This document shows positions 16,676 to 26,086 of a stretch of DNA of 64,000 nt, piece after piece. The stretch is from Candidatus Desulforudis audaxviator MP104C. Lineage in GTDB: Bacteria; Bacillota; Desulfotomaculia; Desulfotomaculales; Desulforudaceae. The stretch is taken from contig NC_010424.1 of assembly GCF_000018425.1 (NCBI RefSeq), positions 496,001 through 560,000 of the forward strand, read 5' to 3'. The notes under the pieces were generated by a model. The model did not search any database and was not told the DNA's origin. It saw only the letters and a program-made list of their open reading frames with translations. The position numbers and the translations under genes were made by a program. Position 1 is the stretch's first letter. The number at the start of each line of letters is the position of its first letter.

Positions 16676-18100
16676 TTGAGTCTTGAACCTTCCCCCGCCG
16701 AGGTCCTCCAGAGACAGACCGCCCCGGCGCCCAGGAAAAGGGCCCGACCGTTGGCCGCCCTGCGCCACCGGAACTTTCGCATTTACTGGCTGGGGCAAGC
16801 GGTGTCCCTGGTCGGCACCTGGATTCAGAATGTCGCGCTGGCTTGGCTGGTGCTGGAGTTGACCGGCTCGCCCCTGCTCCTGGGGTTGGTCGGCGCTGCC
16901 CAGTTTACACCCATTTTGTTGTTCAGCCTGCTGGGCGGGGTGATCGCCGACCGCATGGCTAAGCGCCGCCTGATTATCGGGACCCAGTCGGTTCTGATGC
17001 TGGTGGCCTACACCCTGGGTTTTCTCACCGTGACCGGGCTGGTCCAGTACTGGCACGTGCTGCTGCTGGCCGTCGTGGTGGGGCTCGCCAACGCCATGGA
17101 CATTCCGGCTCGCCAGTCCTTCCTGATTGAACTGGCCGGGCGCGAAGACCTGATGAACGCCATCGCCTTGCACTCCTCGATCTTCAACGTAGCCCGCTTC
17201 GTGGGCCCGGCCGCGGGCGGCCTCCTGATCGCCGGATTCAGCCTGCCCGTGTGTTTTTTCGTCAACGGGCTGAGCTTCACGGCCGTGCTGGCGAGTCTTT
17301 TTATGATCCGGACCGCGGGCCCGCCCCCGGCTGACCGGACCTTCACGAAAGTGTGGCCTGAAATCGGCGAAGGCTTCAACTATATCCGAAGCACTCCCAC
17401 CGTGCTCTACCCGATCATCCTGATGGCTGTCTTAAGTCTGTTTACCTTCAACTTTAACGTCCTGGTGCCGGTTTACGCCCGGGAGGTGCTGCATCAGGAG
17501 GCCCAGGGCTTTGGGTTCCTGATGGCGGCGCACGGGCTGGGCTCCCTGGGCGGGGCGTTCTACCTGGCCATGATTAGCCACCGGGGTCCGCGGGCCGAAG
17601 TTCTCTTGGGGGGGGCGCTCGGGGTTTGCCTGGCCCATCTGGCCCTGGCCTTCACCGGGTGGTTCTGGCTGGCCCTGCCGGTGCTCGCCTTGGGGGGGCT
17701 GTCGATGATGGTGTTTGCCGGGCTGGTGAACACCACGGTCCAGCTCGCCGCGCCCGACCGCCTGCGGGGGCGGGTGATGAGCGTTTATTCCCTGGTTTTT
17801 CTGGGGATGATGCCGCTCGGGAACCTGATGGCCGGCGCCGTGGCCCACCACTGGGACGCTCCGGCGGCCTTCGGCTTCGGTGCCGTGCTGGGGCTTTGCG
17901 GTTTGGCCCTCCTCTCCAAAAAGGTGCCGTGCGCAACGGCATCCGCTGAACCCAGCGGCCCCGTTGCGCCCTCGGCCTTCACCGGATCAGGGGCGTCCCC
18001 CGCATGCACAGACCCCACTGCACCCGTCGCGCCCACCGTCTCTGTTACCGCCACCGCGGCCATCGCTCCGGACAGCCAGCCGGAAGAGCCCGCTAAATAA
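16676..18100 (+). CDS. major facilitator superfamily exporter (EntS-like)
   Basis: A 474-residue membrane transporter of the MFS_3/EntS type: NFRIYWLGQAVSLVGTWIQN at the first helix, LLGGVIADRMAKRRLI as the loop 2-3 motif A, about twelve helices, and a C-terminal low-complexity tail rich in Ala/Pro/Thr (residues ~425-470) that looks disordered. TTG 16676 follows GGGAGG at good distance. Such exporters move siderophores or drugs; the substrate is not evident. No operon partners. Confidence 0.85.
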   Translation: MSLEPSPAEVLQRQTAPAPRKRARPLAALRHRNFRIYWLGQAVSLVGTWIQNVALAWLVLELTGSPLLLGLVGAAQFTPILLFSLLGGVIADRMAKRRLIIGTQSVLMLVAYTLGFLTVTGLVQYWHVLLLAVVVGLANAMDIPARQSFLIELAGREDLMNAIALHSSIFNVARFVGPAAGGLLIAGFSLPVCFFVNGLSFTAVLASLFMIRTAGPPPADRTFTKVWPEIGEGFNYIRSTPTVLYPIILMAVLSLFTFNFNVLVPVYAREVLHQEAQGFGFLMAAHGLGSLGGAFYLAMISHRGPRAEVLLGGALGVCLAHLALAFTGWFWLALPVLALGGLSMMVFAGLVNTTVQLAAPDRLRGRVMSVYSLVFLGMMPLGNLMAGAVAHHWDAPAAFGFGAVLGLCGLALLSKKVPCATASAEPSGPVAPSAFTGSGASPACTDPTAPVAPTVSVTATAAIAPDSQPEEPAK

Positions 18101-18278
18101 GACAGATAGACAACCGCGCGCAACGTTACTGGTGATGGAACACTAGACCGTCGGAGGGGTAGGTCACCGCGATGGGTTTGGAACAAAGGCATGCGTCAGT
18201 CCTGAGGTTTACAGGTTTTTCTTCCTCATCCCCACCGGGTATGCTATCATAGATAGGCGAATAGTTTAGGGTGGGAGC

Positions 18279-19709
18279 GTGACGGAGATGGAACTGGTCC
18301 GGGACGGCAAAAACCGCTACCGTCTTGTCCGCACGGGCAAGATGCGGGTGGACGCGGTGGTCTACGTCAACGAGGTGCTGCTGCCGCTGCTGCGGGATGA
18401 CAAGAGCCTGGAGCAACTGGCCCACGCGGCCATGCTGCCCGGGGTGATCAACCCGGTGGTCGGCATGCCCGACATCCACGAGGGTTTCGGCCTGCCCATC
18501 GGCGGCGTGATGGCGGTGGGTGAGGACGGCGTGATTTCGGCCGGGGCTGTTGGGATGGACATAAACTGCGGCGTCCGCTTGATCCGCACCGATCTGCGGG
18601 TGCGGGAGGTCCCCGTCCCGCAGCTCAAAAACCTGATGCTCACCGTCGAGGACTACGTGCCCACGGGGGTGGGCAAGAAAAGCAAGCACGGGGAGCTCTC
18701 GCGGCGGCTCTTTGAGCGAGTGGCCAGGACCGGGGTCCGCGCCCTGGTGGAACAGGGTGTGGGTGCCGCGGCCGACCTGGAATATATTGAAGAGGGCGGC
18801 TGCCTGGCGGGCGCCGATCTGGACGCCGTGAGCCGCGAGGCCTACAAGCGCGGCGAGACGCAGTTGGGCACGCTGGGGGGCGGCAACCACTTCATCGAAT
18901 TCCAGGAGGTGGCTGAACTCCTAGAGCCCGCGCTGGCCGAACGTTGGGGACTCTTCCCCGGACAGCTGACGGTGATGATTCACACCGGTAGCCGCGGTTT
19001 CGGGCACCAGATCTGCACCGACTTCAGCCGGAGCCACGTGACGGCCGCCAAGAAGTATGGGATCGAACTGCCCAATAAAGGGTTGGCCTGCGCTCCGAGC
19101 AACTCCCCGGAGGGGCGGCAGTATTTTCAAGCCATGGCCTGCGCGGTCAACTTCGCGTTTGCCAACCGGCACCTGATCAGTCACGACGTCGGCCGCGCCT
19201 TCGCCGACGTATTCCGGAAAGAGCCGGAGAAACTGGGCTTCGGGCTAGTTTACGACGTGGCGCACAACATCGCCAAGTGGGAGCGCCACGGGGGGCGGAA
19301 GGTGCTGGTGCACCGCAAGGGGGCGACCCGGGCGCTGCCGCCCGGGCACGAGGACAACCCCCGTCCCTACCGGGAGACCGGACACCCGGCCCTCATCCCG
19401 GGCAGCATGGGCACTTCCTCGTACGTGCTGGCCGGTACCGAGCGGGCGGCGGCGACCTTTTTCTCGGTCAACCACGGGGCCGGGCGGGTGCTTTCGCGGG
19501 GCGCGGCGGAACGCACCATCAGCCGCGAGCAGTTCGAGGAATCCATGGGGGCGGTGCTGTACAACATCCGCAATTTCAAGGAAATCGTCGATGAGTCGCC
19601 GCTCGCTTATAAAGACGTCGACCAGGTGGTCCAGACCCTGGCCGAAATCGGACTAACCAGGAAGGTAGCCCGGCTGCGGCCCCTGGCGGTCATCAAGGGA
19701 AAGGACTGA
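18279..19709 (+). CDS. rtcB: RNA-splicing ligase RtcB
   Basis: GTP- and Mn-dependent ligase joining 2',3'-cyclic-phosphate (or 3'-phosphate) and 5'-OH RNA ends. Family motifs are intact: MPDIHEGFGLPIGGV, VGMDINCGVRLIRTD with the metal-binding Cys, LGGGNHFIEFQ, and near the end SVNHGAGRVLSRGAA carrying the guanylylated His. Length 476 aa is normal for bacterial RtcB. GTG 18279 or ATG 18288 are both possible under the GGTGGGAG site. The CCA-adding enzyme gene begins 5 nt downstream, making a two-gene RNA-repair operon. Confidence 0.93.
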   Translation: MTEMELVRDGKNRYRLVRTGKMRVDAVVYVNEVLLPLLRDDKSLEQLAHAAMLPGVINPVVGMPDIHEGFGLPIGGVMAVGEDGVISAGAVGMDINCGVRLIRTDLRVREVPVPQLKNLMLTVEDYVPTGVGKKSKHGELSRRLFERVARTGVRALVEQGVGAAADLEYIEEGGCLAGADLDAVSREAYKRGETQLGTLGGGNHFIEFQEVAELLEPALAERWGLFPGQLTVMIHTGSRGFGHQICTDFSRSHVTAAKKYGIELPNKGLACAPSNSPEGRQYFQAMACAVNFAFANRHLISHDVGRAFADVFRKEPEKLGFGLVYDVAHNIAKWERHGGRKVLVHRKGATRALPPGHEDNPRPYRETGHPALIPGSMGTSSYVLAGTERAAATFFSVNHGAGRVLSRGAAERTISREQFEESMGAVLYNIRNFKEIVDESPLAYKDVDQVVQTLAEIGLTRKVARLRPLAVIKGKD

Positions 19710-19714
19710 GGCCG

Positions 19715-21187
19715 GTGTTTTCACCCGGGGTGCGCAAGGTGCTGGACATCATCACGGCGGCGGGGCGCGAGGCGTACGTGGTCGGGGGCGCCGTCCGCGA
19801 CCTGCTGCTCGGGCGCGAGCCCAAGGAGTTCGACGTCTGCACCGATGCGTGCCCGCGAGAAGTGTTGACCCTGGCGGCCGAGAACCGGATCAAGGCCTTC
19901 AAGAAAGGGGCCGCCTTCGGGGTGATCTCATGGATTCTGGACGATGAGGAGATCGAGATTGCCACTTTCCGGACCGAGTTCTACGGGAACGACGCCCACC
20001 GCCCGGAGAAGGTGGAGTTCGTCTGGGCCCTGGAGGACGACCTGGCGCGGCGCGACTTCACCGTGAACGCAATCGCCATGCGCGCCGACGGCAGCATCGT
20101 CGACCCGTTTGAAGGCCGCCCCGACCTGGAGGCGGGCGTGCTGCGGGCCGTGGGTGACCCAGAGGAACGGTTTGGGGAGGACGCCTTGCGGATGTTCCGC
20201 GCCTGCCGTTTTGTGGCCGAATACGGCTTCACCCTGGCTCCGGAGACCAAGGCAGCCATCCCGCGGGCCCTGCACCGGGTGGCCGGGCTGTCGGTGGAGC
20301 GGGTGCGGGACGAGATCTACCGCACGCTCATGGCGGAGCACGCCGCGGCGGGGCTGGAGTTAATGCGTGAAACGGGGCTTTTGTCCGCTGACTGCCGGGG
20401 GCGAGTGAACGGTTTCGACACGGCCGTTCCGGTGCTCCCGGAGCTTGCGCGCCTGGCCGGTGTAGCTCAGAACCCCGAATACCACCAGTTCGACGTGTGG
20501 GAACACACCCTGCGGGTGGTGTCCAACGTGCCGGCCGAGCCGGCGCTCCGCTGGGCGGCCCTCCTGCATGACGTGGCCAAGGGGCTGCCGGAGGTGCGCG
20601 GGACCAACCGGCGCGGCCTGCCGACCGACTATGGGCACGCCCGGAAGGGGGCCCAGATCACCGGCCGGATCATGGAGCGCCTGCGTTTCCCGCCGGCCTT
20701 CGCGCGGCGGGTGACCTGGCTGGTACGGAACCACATGCGTTTTCCGGAACTGGAAGAGCGGTTTGTACTCCGCTGGCTGAAGAGCCTGGCGCCCGACTTC
20801 CACAACCGGCAAGAACTGCTAGAGGCGGTGGGGGAATGCCTGGCGTTGCGGCGCGCCGACCTTTTGGGGGGTAAGGTGGACTCGTTGGCGGTCCTGGACG
20901 GAAACCAGCGGCTTGAGGAAATGGTGAAAGACGTCATGTGGCGGGTACCGTTCTTTCCCGAGGATCTGGCCATCACCGGGGGTGAGGTGGCCGCTCTGGT
21001 CGGCCGGGGCCCGCAGGTCAAGCAGGTGATGGAGGACCTAGTGGTGCGGGTACAGGGCGGACAACTGGACAATCACCCGGGGGTCCTGAAAGAGGCGGTG
21101 GAAAAAAAGGCCTGGCGCAGAAAGATGTCCGGCGATAACCAGGAACCGTCACACCCGCGGAAGATGCGCGACCGTTCTCCTTCCTGA
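19715..21187 (+). CDS. cca: tRNA CCA-adding enzyme / nucleotidyltransferase with HD domain
   Basis: Class II tRNA nucleotidyltransferase of 490 aa. The head domain has VVGGAVRDLLLG and KEFDVCTDAC with the two catalytic acidic residues. RRDFTVNAIAMRADG and EDALRMFRACRF form the neck. A C-terminal HD phosphohydrolase-like domain follows (LLHDVAKGLPEV). It repairs or completes the 3' CCA of tRNA. Its GTG start is 5 nt after rtcB. A terminator follows at 21.3 kb. Confidence 0.9.
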   Translation: MFSPGVRKVLDIITAAGREAYVVGGAVRDLLLGREPKEFDVCTDACPREVLTLAAENRIKAFKKGAAFGVISWILDDEEIEIATFRTEFYGNDAHRPEKVEFVWALEDDLARRDFTVNAIAMRADGSIVDPFEGRPDLEAGVLRAVGDPEERFGEDALRMFRACRFVAEYGFTLAPETKAAIPRALHRVAGLSVERVRDEIYRTLMAEHAAAGLELMRETGLLSADCRGRVNGFDTAVPVLPELARLAGVAQNPEYHQFDVWEHTLRVVSNVPAEPALRWAALLHDVAKGLPEVRGTNRRGLPTDYGHARKGAQITGRIMERLRFPPAFARRVTWLVRNHMRFPELEERFVLRWLKSLAPDFHNRQELLEAVGECLALRRADLLGGKVDSLAVLDGNQRLEEMVKDVMWRVPFFPEDLAITGGEVAALVGRGPQVKQVMEDLVVRVQGGQLDNHPGVLKEAVEKKAWRRKMSGDNQEPSHPRKMRDRSPS

Positions 21188-21296
21188 GAAGCCGGGCCCT
21201 AGCCGGGCGTAGTGTTTCAGGGGTGGCACCAGGGTTTATCAGGGGGCGGGGAAGCCGGCACAGAGGCGATGGATCGGTTTGGTGGCAGACTAAACG

Positions 21297-21340
21297 GGGG
21301 CGTGACCCAAAGCAAAAGGGATCACGCCCCGTTCTGTTGT
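21297..21340 (+). terminator. probable terminator of rtcB-cca
   Basis: A 9-bp stem GGGGCGTGA/TCACGCCCC (21297-21305 with 21322-21330) followed by GTTCTGTTGT. The T-rich tail is imperfect. The rest of 21188-21554 contains no recognisable gene. Confidence 0.5.
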
Positions 21341-21554
21341 CTGGTGGAACCCCTTGTGCAAGTGGTCCTGTCTAAACGCAAGTTTCCGGAAAGTGTACTT
21401 CTACCATCCTGACCCGCTGACCCGCCGGGGTATCCTTTCAATCTCTGCCGGGAATGACCTTGCACCCCGGGCGGCGATCTTCGACGGAGAATTCAGCGGG
21501 TGGTGGCTTTTGTTATCATCGGCCTTTCCCAGGGGCGTTCTTCAAGAAGATGCC

Positions 21555-22376
21555 TTAGGGCTGGCGCAGCCGTTCCACCCGCGCACCCTCGGCGACTTGT
21601 TCCGGGGTCAGGCTGTAAATCCGGTCCAGAAGGGCGGTCCGAAAACTGGCCGGTCCACGGGCCTCCCGGGCGGCCAGTTCCGCCGCCAGGCCGTAGGCGG
21701 CCAGCGCACCGGCGGCGGCTACCAAAAAGTCGGGCTCCACGGCGGCAAAGGCCGCGACCAGCGCGGTGGCCATGCAGCCGGAGCCGGTAATGGTGGTCAG
21801 CCACTCGTGACCGTTGTCCACAACCAACACCCGTCCCCCGTCGGTGACGATGTCGCGCTGCCCCGTGATCACGGTTACGGTGTTGTACCGGTGTGCCAGC
21901 ACCCCGGCCGCGGCTGCGGGGTTAGCCACGCCTTCCACACTTTCTACGCCGCGGACTACGCCGCCGGCACCGCTTAAGGTGCCGATCTCACCCGAGTTGC
22001 CGCGTATCACCGCGACCCGTAGCCCGCCCAGCAGCCGTAGACAGGTCTCCGTGCGGTAGGCGGTGGCCCCCGCGCCCACCGGGTCGAGCACCACCGGGAT
22101 GCCCGATTCGTTTGCCCGGCGGCCGGCGAGCAACATGGCGTCCACCCAGGCCGGACTCAAGGTGCCGATGTTGAGGACCAGCGCCCCGGCCAGGCCGGTC
22201 ATTTCGGCGGCTTCCTCGGTCGTGTGGGCCATCACCGGCAACGCGCCCACGTGCAGGGTCACGTTGGCGGTGTCGTTCATTACGACGTAGTTGGTAATGT
22301 GGTGAACCAATGGTTTGGTGGCGCGGATGCGTGCCAGGGCATTCGCAAAGCGCAGTCTCAATTCGCTTACGTTCAC
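21555..22376 (-). CDS. thiM: hydroxyethylthiazole kinase
   Basis: Ribokinase-like enzyme phosphorylating the thiazole precursor of thiamine, 273 aa. It starts near PLVHHITNYVVMNDTANVTL (substrate pocket) and contains IPVVLDPVGAGATAYR and the anion-hole/catalytic motif TTITGSGCMATALVAAF. The frame is open to 22487, but GTG 22374-22376 is preferred for its GGGGGAAG site and agreement with relatives. No thiD or thiE lies nearby and I see no TPP riboswitch upstream, so it works as an isolated salvage gene here. Confidence 0.9.
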   Translation of the reverse strand: MNVSELRLRFANALARIRATKPLVHHITNYVVMNDTANVTLHVGALPVMAHTTEEAAEMTGLAGALVLNIGTLSPAWVDAMLLAGRRANESGIPVVLDPVGAGATAYRTETCLRLLGGLRVAVIRGNSGEIGTLSGAGGVVRGVESVEGVANPAAAAGVLAHRYNTVTVITGQRDIVTDGGRVLVVDNGHEWLTTITGSGCMATALVAAFAAVEPDFLVAAAGALAAYGLAAELAAREARGPASFRTALLDRIYSLTPEQVAEGARVERLRQP

Positions 22377-22663
22377 GGACCACTTCCCCCTTTCGATAAT
22401 ACCCCAGTATACCGCCTGATCAGCGCGGTGTCCACATGCCTGCCCCGGCCCCAGGACTGACCCCGGCCCGCGGCTCATATCCGGCACCGTTCTTCCCGAC
22501 CGGCAAAAAACGGCGGGACGCAGCGTTCTTCACAGTCCGGCGATTCTATCCGTATTATGCAGGAAAATGCGGTAGACGTGCAGGAACTTTCCAGGATGGT
22601 GCCGAATTACCTTTTGGAGCGGACCCAAGCCAGCAGATTGTCACTACGGGGGGGTGCCGCTTC

Positions 22664-23593
22664 TTGAAATCCGGAACCGGATCTTTGGTCAAGCGATTCT
22701 GCCTCATTCTTCTATCCGCGGGATTAATCTGCGGCTTGACTGGTCTGCCCTTCGCCGGGGTGGAAACTGTGGCCCCGGCCGCCGCCACCCAGCCCCAGAC
22801 TCATTACATAGTAAAAAGCGGCGACTCGCTGTGGACCATCGCCCGCCGGCTGGGCACCTCGGTTGCCGCCCTCAAGCGGGCCAATAATCTGCGAAGCGAC
22901 TTGATTTTCCCCAACCAGGTTCTGGTGATTCCGGTAACGGCCGTTTCGGCGCCGGCAGCGCCGGCGGCGGCTGCGTCCCCGGCTGAAGCCCAAAACGACG
23001 CAGCCGAGAAAATACCCCCGATCAACGAGTACACGGTGCAGGCGGGGGATACCCTGTGGTCGATCGCGCAAAAGCTCGGTGTCGATCCGGGGGCTCTGAA
23101 GCGCGCTAACAACGTGCAGAATGACTTTCTGGAAATCGGTCAAGCATTGATCATTCCCGAGCCGGGGGCCGGCACGCCGGCCTCGCACAGGGTGCCCAAC
23201 CCGATGCCCAGCCGTTCCGGCGACCGCATGCAAATCATCCTGGATTACGCCCGCACCCTGGAGGGGCACCCCTACCGCTGGGGGGGTAACAGCCCGGGCG
23301 GGTTTGACTGTTCCGGTTTTGTTTACCACGTGTTTGAACACCACGGGATCTCTCTTCCCCGGACCTCCTACGCCATGTTTGGGGTCGGCACCCCGGTGAG
23401 CCGGTCGGAACTCTGTCCTGGCGACCTGGTCTTCTTCACCACCTACCGCGCCGGCGCTTCCCACGTCGGGATTTTCTACGGCAACGAGATGTTCCTGCAC
23501 GGCAGCTCTGCCGGGGGCGCGGTGATCTGGACCAGCCTTGACACCCCTTACTACAGCGCCCGTTTTCTCGGCGGCCGGCGGGTTTTGCCCTAG
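22664..23593 (+). CDS. LysM-LysM-NlpC/P60 cell-wall endopeptidase
   Basis: Secreted peptidoglycan hydrolase. A signal peptide (RFCLILLSAGLICGLTGLPF) is followed by two LysM modules (HYIVKSGDSLWTIARRLG and EYTVQAGDTLWSIAQKLG) separated by an Ala/Pro linker, then an NlpC/P60 domain with catalytic Cys in GGFDCSGFVYHVF, His in ASHVGIFYG and the third polar residue in FLHGSS. It cleaves gamma-D-Glu-diaminopimelate bonds in stem peptides. TTG 22664 is chosen for the G-rich site before it; the frame stays open upstream to 22436. The leader 22377-22663 shows no riboswitch I can name. Confidence 0.87.
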   Translation: MKSGTGSLVKRFCLILLSAGLICGLTGLPFAGVETVAPAAATQPQTHYIVKSGDSLWTIARRLGTSVAALKRANNLRSDLIFPNQVLVIPVTAVSAPAAPAAAASPAEAQNDAAEKIPPINEYTVQAGDTLWSIAQKLGVDPGALKRANNVQNDFLEIGQALIIPEPGAGTPASHRVPNPMPSRSGDRMQIILDYARTLEGHPYRWGGNSPGGFDCSGFVYHVFEHHGISLPRTSYAMFGVGTPVSRSELCPGDLVFFTTYRAGASHVGIFYGNEMFLHGSSAGGAVIWTSLDTPYYSARFLGGRRVLP

Positions 23594-23767
23594 CTGGAAG
23601 CCTACGGGAGCACTCCCCATTATTTCACGGCGATCGTGTGCCGTATACCGCAAAATGCAGCTCAAGCGACGTAACCCTCACACAAGCAAGGTATCTAGAA
23701 GGGCCTAAGTGGGGAACGCTTTTGAGAAACGGATTTCTCACACCGGCGGCTGTTCGGTATCCCTGAT

Positions 23768-23801
23768 ATGGAAGTCGGAGGCCGGAGGCCGGAAGTCAGA
23801 C
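23768..23801. repeat. G-rich tandem-like repeat, copy 1
   Basis: A 34-nt unit made of GGAAGTCGGAGGCCGGAGGC followed by CGGAAGTCAGAC, itself built from GGAGGY/CGGAAGTC sub-units. An almost identical unit (two C-to-T changes) lies at 37201-37234 next to the split tRNA. The surrounding 23594-23990 contains no convincing gene. Confidence 0.65.
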
Positions 23802-23990
23802 CTTGAAGGAAATCACTGCCGGCGATTTCCGGTCTGGAATATTAGGGCTGCCTTCTGCTTTGAAGCGTTGCTCCGGTGCTGTGCTTTATTTTCGCCTCCG
23901 GTTCTGCTAGTCTTGGACGTTGTCCGATGGGCGGCGGGAAACTCTTCCGGGCGTTCCCGCGCCGCGCCGAACGCTGGGCGTTTTGGTCCG

Positions 23991-24019
23991 TTGACAATGG
24001 AGGAAAAAGCTGATACATT
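23991..24019 (+). promoter_or_regulatory. sigma-A type promoter of mgtE
   Basis: TTGACA (23991-23996) and TACATT (24014-24019) are separated by exactly 17 nt, 28 nt before the mgtE start. No M-box magnesium riboswitch consensus is apparent between the promoter and the gene. Confidence 0.75.
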
Positions 24020-24046
24020 GAGTGTGGCCTAATAGGGGTGATGAAT

Positions 24047-25399
24047 ATGGGGAATATTAAAGAAGTGCGCGGGAAAATCCACGATTTTCTCGTTGAGGGC
24101 GACTACGAGCCTCTGGAAGAGTTCCTACTCGAGGTCCACTACGCGGACCTCGCTGAAATTCTGCGTACCTTTGAGCTTGATGAGCGGGTGGAGTTGCTGC
24201 GCCACCTGGATCGGGAACGCGCGGCCCAGGTGCTTTCCGAGCTGGACCGCGACGAGATCACCCCGCTCTTGAAGGGTCTGGGGCGGAAGGCTAGCGCCCA
24301 GATCCTCCAGGAGATGCCTACCGACGACGCCGCCGACCTTTTGGGCGAACTACCGGAAGACGAACAGGAACGATACCTGAGACTGATGTCCGACCCCGAG
24401 GCCGAGGACGTGGCCGAGCTTCTGGAGTACGGCGCCGAAACGGCCGGCGGGATTATGACCACCGAGTTCGTCGCTGTCAACAAGGAGTTGACGACCGACG
24501 AGGCCATCCAGGTTGTGCGGCGCACGGCGCAGGAAGCCGAGACCGTGTACTACGTGTACGTGGTGAACGATCAAAACCAACTGGTAGGGGTCGTCTCTCT
24601 GCGCGAGATGATTCTGGCCGCCCCGGGGGCCAGAATCGAAGAGATCATGCGTACCGGCCCGATCCGGGTGAACGTGGGTACCGACCGGGAGGAAGTGGCC
24701 CGGGTGGTGGCGAAGTACGACTTCCTGGCCGTCCCCGTGGTGAACGACGATGAACAACTGCTGGGGATCGTCACGGTGGACGACGTCCTGGACGTTATCG
24801 AAGAAGAAGCAACGGAGGACTACCTGCGCCTGGCCAGCGTGCACCAAGAACGGTACCTGGAGCTGAGCGTCGTGCAGCGGGCCCGCCGCCGTCTGCCCTG
24901 GCTGATGGCCTTGCTCTTCGGTGCGGTGTTGGCTGGCAGCGTGGTCCAGTTTTATGAAGACACGCTGGCCGGGGTGGTGGCACTGGCTTTTTTCATGCCG
25001 GTCATCGCCGGCGGCCCGGGCAACGTGGGCACCCAGACCATGGCCGTCATGGTACGGGGGCTGGCTACTGGCGAGGTGGATGCCCGGCGGGTGACGCGGG
25101 TGATTTTCAAGGAGATCCAGGTCGGGATGATCGTGGGGGGGGTGAGCGGGCTGGTCCTGGCCGGGATCGCCGCGTTGTGGCTGGATTCGGCGCTGCTGGG
25201 CCTGGTGGTGGGGACGTCCCTGGCCGCGGCCATGACCACGGCCACCGCGATCGGGACCTTGTTTCCTCTCTTGATCAGCCGGCTGGGGGTTGACCCGGCG
25301 CTGGCATCCGGACCGTTCATTACGACGGTGATGGACGTGATCAGCCTGATGATCTACTTTACGGTGGCCACCCTGATCTTCTTCCGGTTTATAGGCTAG
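24047..25399 (+). CDS. mgtE: magnesium transporter MgtE
   Basis: Mg2+ channel of 450 residues with the usual order: N-terminal superhelical domain (ADLAEILRTFELDERVELL, residues ~30-130), two CBS motifs (ETVYYVYVVNDQNQLVGVVS and FLAVPVVNDDEQLLGIVTVD), a plug helix, and five membrane helices including the pore segment FMPVIAGGPGNVGTQT. The cytosolic domains sense Mg2+ and close the pore. ATG 24047 is preferred, although GTG 24038 and ATG 24041 are in frame under the same AGGGGTG site. Its end overlaps the convergent ubiX stop by 4 nt. Confidence 0.92.
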   Translation: MGNIKEVRGKIHDFLVEGDYEPLEEFLLEVHYADLAEILRTFELDERVELLRHLDRERAAQVLSELDRDEITPLLKGLGRKASAQILQEMPTDDAADLLGELPEDEQERYLRLMSDPEAEDVAELLEYGAETAGGIMTTEFVAVNKELTTDEAIQVVRRTAQEAETVYYVYVVNDQNQLVGVVSLREMILAAPGARIEEIMRTGPIRVNVGTDREEVARVVAKYDFLAVPVVNDDEQLLGIVTVDDVLDVIEEEATEDYLRLASVHQERYLELSVVQRARRRLPWLMALLFGAVLAGSVVQFYEDTLAGVVALAFFMPVIAGGPGNVGTQTMAVMVRGLATGEVDARRVTRVIFKEIQVGMIVGGVSGLVLAGIAALWLDSALLGLVVGTSLAAAMTTATAIGTLFPLLISRLGVDPALASGPFITTVMDVISLMIYFTVATLIFFRFIG

Positions 25400-26019
25400 C
25401 CGGTTTCGGGGGGTTTGGGCCCGGATCCGGACGGGGATGCGGACGTGAACCCGGACAGGCGGTACCTGTCTCCCCATCCGTCGGCCAGGTTGTGTTTCAC
25501 GCCCAACTGGTCCAGCACCCGGGCCGTGGTGTGCCGCACCAGGTCGTCGATAACAACGGGCCGCAGATAGAAAGCGGGCACCGGGGGCATGATGGTCACT
25601 CCGATCCGGGCCAGCTTGAGCATGTTTTCCAGGTGAATGGGGCTCAAGGGGGTTTCCCGCGGCAGCAGCACCAGGCGCCGCCGCTCCTTGATGGTGACGT
25701 CGGCCGCGCGCTGGATCAGGTTTTCGGCGTAGCCGTGGGCGATGGCGGCCAGGGTTTTCATGCTGCACGGGGCGATCACCATGCCGTCGTGCCGGAAAGA
25801 ACCGCTGGCGATATCGGCATCGAAGTCGTCTTCAGTGTAGGAGAACGGGGTGTACCCGGCCACCAGGTCGGGGTCCAGCCCGGTTTCCTGCCGGATGATG
25901 TAACGGGCGGCCCGGCTGATGATCAAGCGGGTTTCGACGTTGTGTGCCGTCAGTTCCCGCAGCACACTGATGCCGTAAAGCGCCCCCGAGGCGCCCGTGA
26001 TGGCCACGACGATCCGCAT
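25396..26019 (-). CDS. ubiX: flavin prenyltransferase UbiX
   Basis: Makes prenylated FMN, the cofactor of UbiD-type decarboxylases. Motifs: IVVAITGASGALYGI (FMN binding), VIAPCSMKTLAAIAHG, and RRRLVLLPRETPLSPIHLENM with the dimethylallyl-phosphate-binding Arg and Ser. The last ~20 residues (SASPSGSGPKPPETG) are a low-complexity extension overlapping mgtE. No ubiD lies in the window. It is divergent from recO, with the two starts 67 nt apart. Confidence 0.92.
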   Translation of the reverse strand: MRIVVAITGASGALYGISVLRELTAHNVETRLIISRAARYIIRQETGLDPDLVAGYTPFSYTEDDFDADIASGSFRHDGMVIAPCSMKTLAAIAHGYAENLIQRAADVTIKERRRLVLLPRETPLSPIHLENMLKLARIGVTIMPPVPAFYLRPVVIDDLVRHTTARVLDQLGVKHNLADGWGDRYRLSGFTSASPSGSGPKPPETG

Positions 26020-26086
26020 CCGGTGATCGAGCCTCCCTTCTCGAAAGATTGTACTTGATCAGCGCGATAAAGGAAAGTGTCGTCCG

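Noticed and set aside
22377-22663. Possible c-di-AMP (ydaO-type) riboswitch before the NlpC/P60 gene
   Set aside because: The gene class is a common target, but I could not match the conserved strings of the motif; the leader shows no convincing set of stems.
23709-24032. 107-codon open frame before mgtE
   Set aside because: It crosses the G-rich repeat and the mgtE promoter, has no ribosome site, and its product looks random.
23820-24037. M-box magnesium riboswitch before mgtE
   Set aside because: No M-box consensus elements are visible and a good promoter lies only 28 nt from the start, leaving no room for the aptamer.
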